A stretch of 64,000 nucleotides of DNA, taken from contig NZ_JAFHKM010000002.1 of the NCBI RefSeq assembly GCF_016937515.1, forward strand, positions 5,699,001 through 5,763,000. The letters run 5' to 3'. The position numbers and the translations under genes were made by a program. Source of the DNA: Cohnella algarum. Lineage in GTDB: Bacteria; Bacillota; Bacilli; Paenibacillales; Paenibacillaceae. The notes below the pieces were generated by a model. It worked only from the letters and a program-made list of their open reading frames with translations, did no database searches and had not been told where the DNA came from. Shown piece after piece: positions 63,326 to 64,000 of this stretch. Positions within the stretch are counted from its first letter, which is position 1; each line of letters starts with the position of its first letter.

Positions 63326-64000
63326 TCAGCCCGCCGCTTTTCGGACCAGGTCCGGCCCCAATTGCGACAGCGTGACGAACTTGACTTTCTTTTGCAGCTG
63401 CGGGATGGCCGATTTCAGCGCGTCCGACGTAATGAGCCCGGGAGGGCCGACATGGCCGATGACGACGCATTTTTCATCCTTTTCCAGCTTTTCCAGCACG
63501 ACGCCGAGCTGCCGGGCGACGTGCCGGGCCGAATAGACGTCGTCTAGAAACACGTCGTTTCGGATCGTCGGCACGCCCAGCTCCGCGGCCACTTTCGAGA
63601 CGACGGACCGATGGCTCGTGCGGCTGTCGAGAAAAAACAACCCTTTTTCCTTGCAAACCTGCAGCACGATTCTCATGACCCGCTCGTCCGCCGTCGCCCT
63701 GGAGCCCATATGGTTGTTCATGCCGACCGCATGGGGCACGTCCGCGATCGCCTTTTCGACGCGTTCGCGAATTTCCCCGTCGGACAGCGACGTCAAAATC
63801 GCGTTCGGGCCGAGCCACTTCGGATTCCCGCGAACCGGCTCCATCGGCATGTGCACGATGACGTCGTGGCCTTTGGAGTGCGCCTCCTCGGCATCGCGCC
63901 GGGTCGTCGGAAGAAAGGGCATGACCGCGACCGTCAGGCGAACCGGAAGCTCGAGCATCTGTTCCGTTCCTTTCATGCGGTTGCCGAAGTCGTCGATGAC
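63326..64000 (-). CDS. Divergent polysaccharide deacetylase (YibQ/Polysacc_deac_2), N-terminus beyond window
   Basis: 225 codons visible, open at the right edge. VIDDFGNRM begins at the window end and is the family's first acid motif; VAVMPFLPTTRRDAEEAHSKGHDVIVHMPMEP, VGMNNHMGSRAT and FFLDSRTSHRSVVSKVAAELGVPTIRNDVFLDD follow in order. Family members resemble polysaccharide deacetylases but their substrate is uncertain. Confidence 0.88.
   Translation of the reverse strand, partial: VIDDFGNRMKGTEQMLELPVRLTVAVMPFLPTTRRDAEEAHSKGHDVIVHMPMEPVRGNPKWLGPNAILTSLSDGEIRERVEKAIADVPHAVGMNNHMGSRATADERVMRIVLQVCKEKGLFFLDSRTSHRSVVSKVAAELGVPTIRNDVFLDDVYSARHVARQLGVVLEKLEKDEKCVVIGHVGPPGLITSDALKSAIPQLQKKVKFVTLSQLGPDLVRKAAG

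Overview
The window looks like a chromosomal segment of a high-GC Paenibacillaceae bacterium (Paenibacillus, Cohnella or a close relative). The evidence is Gram-positive ribosome binding sites with many GTG/TTG starts, sigma-A type promoters, TPP and guanine riboswitches, the yqhG/yqhH/yqzE neighbourhood, a des-desK-desR membrane-fluidity locus, YesM/YesN-type regulation of a sugar ABC transporter, and several glycan-degradation clusters. No rRNA or tRNA gene was seen.

Layout. 1-0.8 kb: a TPP-riboswitch-controlled M20 amidohydrolase that runs off the left edge. 0.86-1.95 kb: a solitary tyrosine recombinase between two inverted 28-bp dif-like palindromes. 2.0-3.7 kb: two HD-GYP genes, the second with a degenerate metal site. 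4.0-12.4 kb: one guanine-riboswitch operon for purine salvage (deaminase, BMP-type nucleoside ABC importer, nucleoside phosphorylase, nucleoside hydrolase). 12.5-12.8 kb: short palindromic repeats. 13-23.4 kb: esterase, AlkD-type glycosylase, GH172-type and frameshifted GH106-type glycosidases with an AraC regulator, a small methyltransferase and an Old Yellow Enzyme. 23.7-25.1 kb: a frameshifted Erm-type 23S rRNA methylase behind a leader peptide and hairpins. 25.1-31 kb: CUT1 sugar ABC transporter plus YesM/YesN two-component pair. 31.2-33.1 kb: TetR-controlled MFS pump. 33.2-36.9 kb: sugar isomerase / Gfo-Idh-MocA dehydrogenase / CBM9 operon with a divergent AraC regulator. 37.2-39.3 kb: acetoin (diacetyl) reductase and LacI regulator sharing operator-like dyads. 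39.4-41.8 kb: SPL-type radical SAM protein and an MFS exporter preceded by a leader-peptide attenuator. 41.9-43.8 kb: YtrA-type GntR with its ABC-2 exporter. 43.9-49.3 kb: a DHA2 MFS gene split near codon 6 by a 3.0-kb insertion element with a 6-bp target duplication, then its divergent LysR. 49.4-53.2 kb: class II ribonucleotide reductase NrdJ carrying a 376-residue intein. 53.5-60.3 kb: yqhH, yqhG, repeat-rich DNA, a secreted protein of unknown function, yqzE and a cell-wall amidase. 60.3-64 kb: desR-desK-des and a YibQ-type deacetylase that runs off the right edge.

How it works together. Several loci are built as sensor plus effector: riboswitches for thiamine and purine salvage, ribosome-stalling style leaders before the erm and MFS genes (probable intrinsic antibiotic response), and local repressors acting on dyads in their own promoters. 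Regions most worth a second look are the recombinase with its own dif-like inverted sites next to the c-di-GMP genes, the two antibiotic-type leaders, the insertion element, the NrdJ intein, a four-copy 104-bp tandem array, and a dispersed family of GTTGGA-N5-TCCAAC palindromes found in two distant intergenic regions. Two genes (GH106, erm) are broken by a single missing G in a G-run, so either both are recent pseudogenes or the assembly has homopolymer errors.
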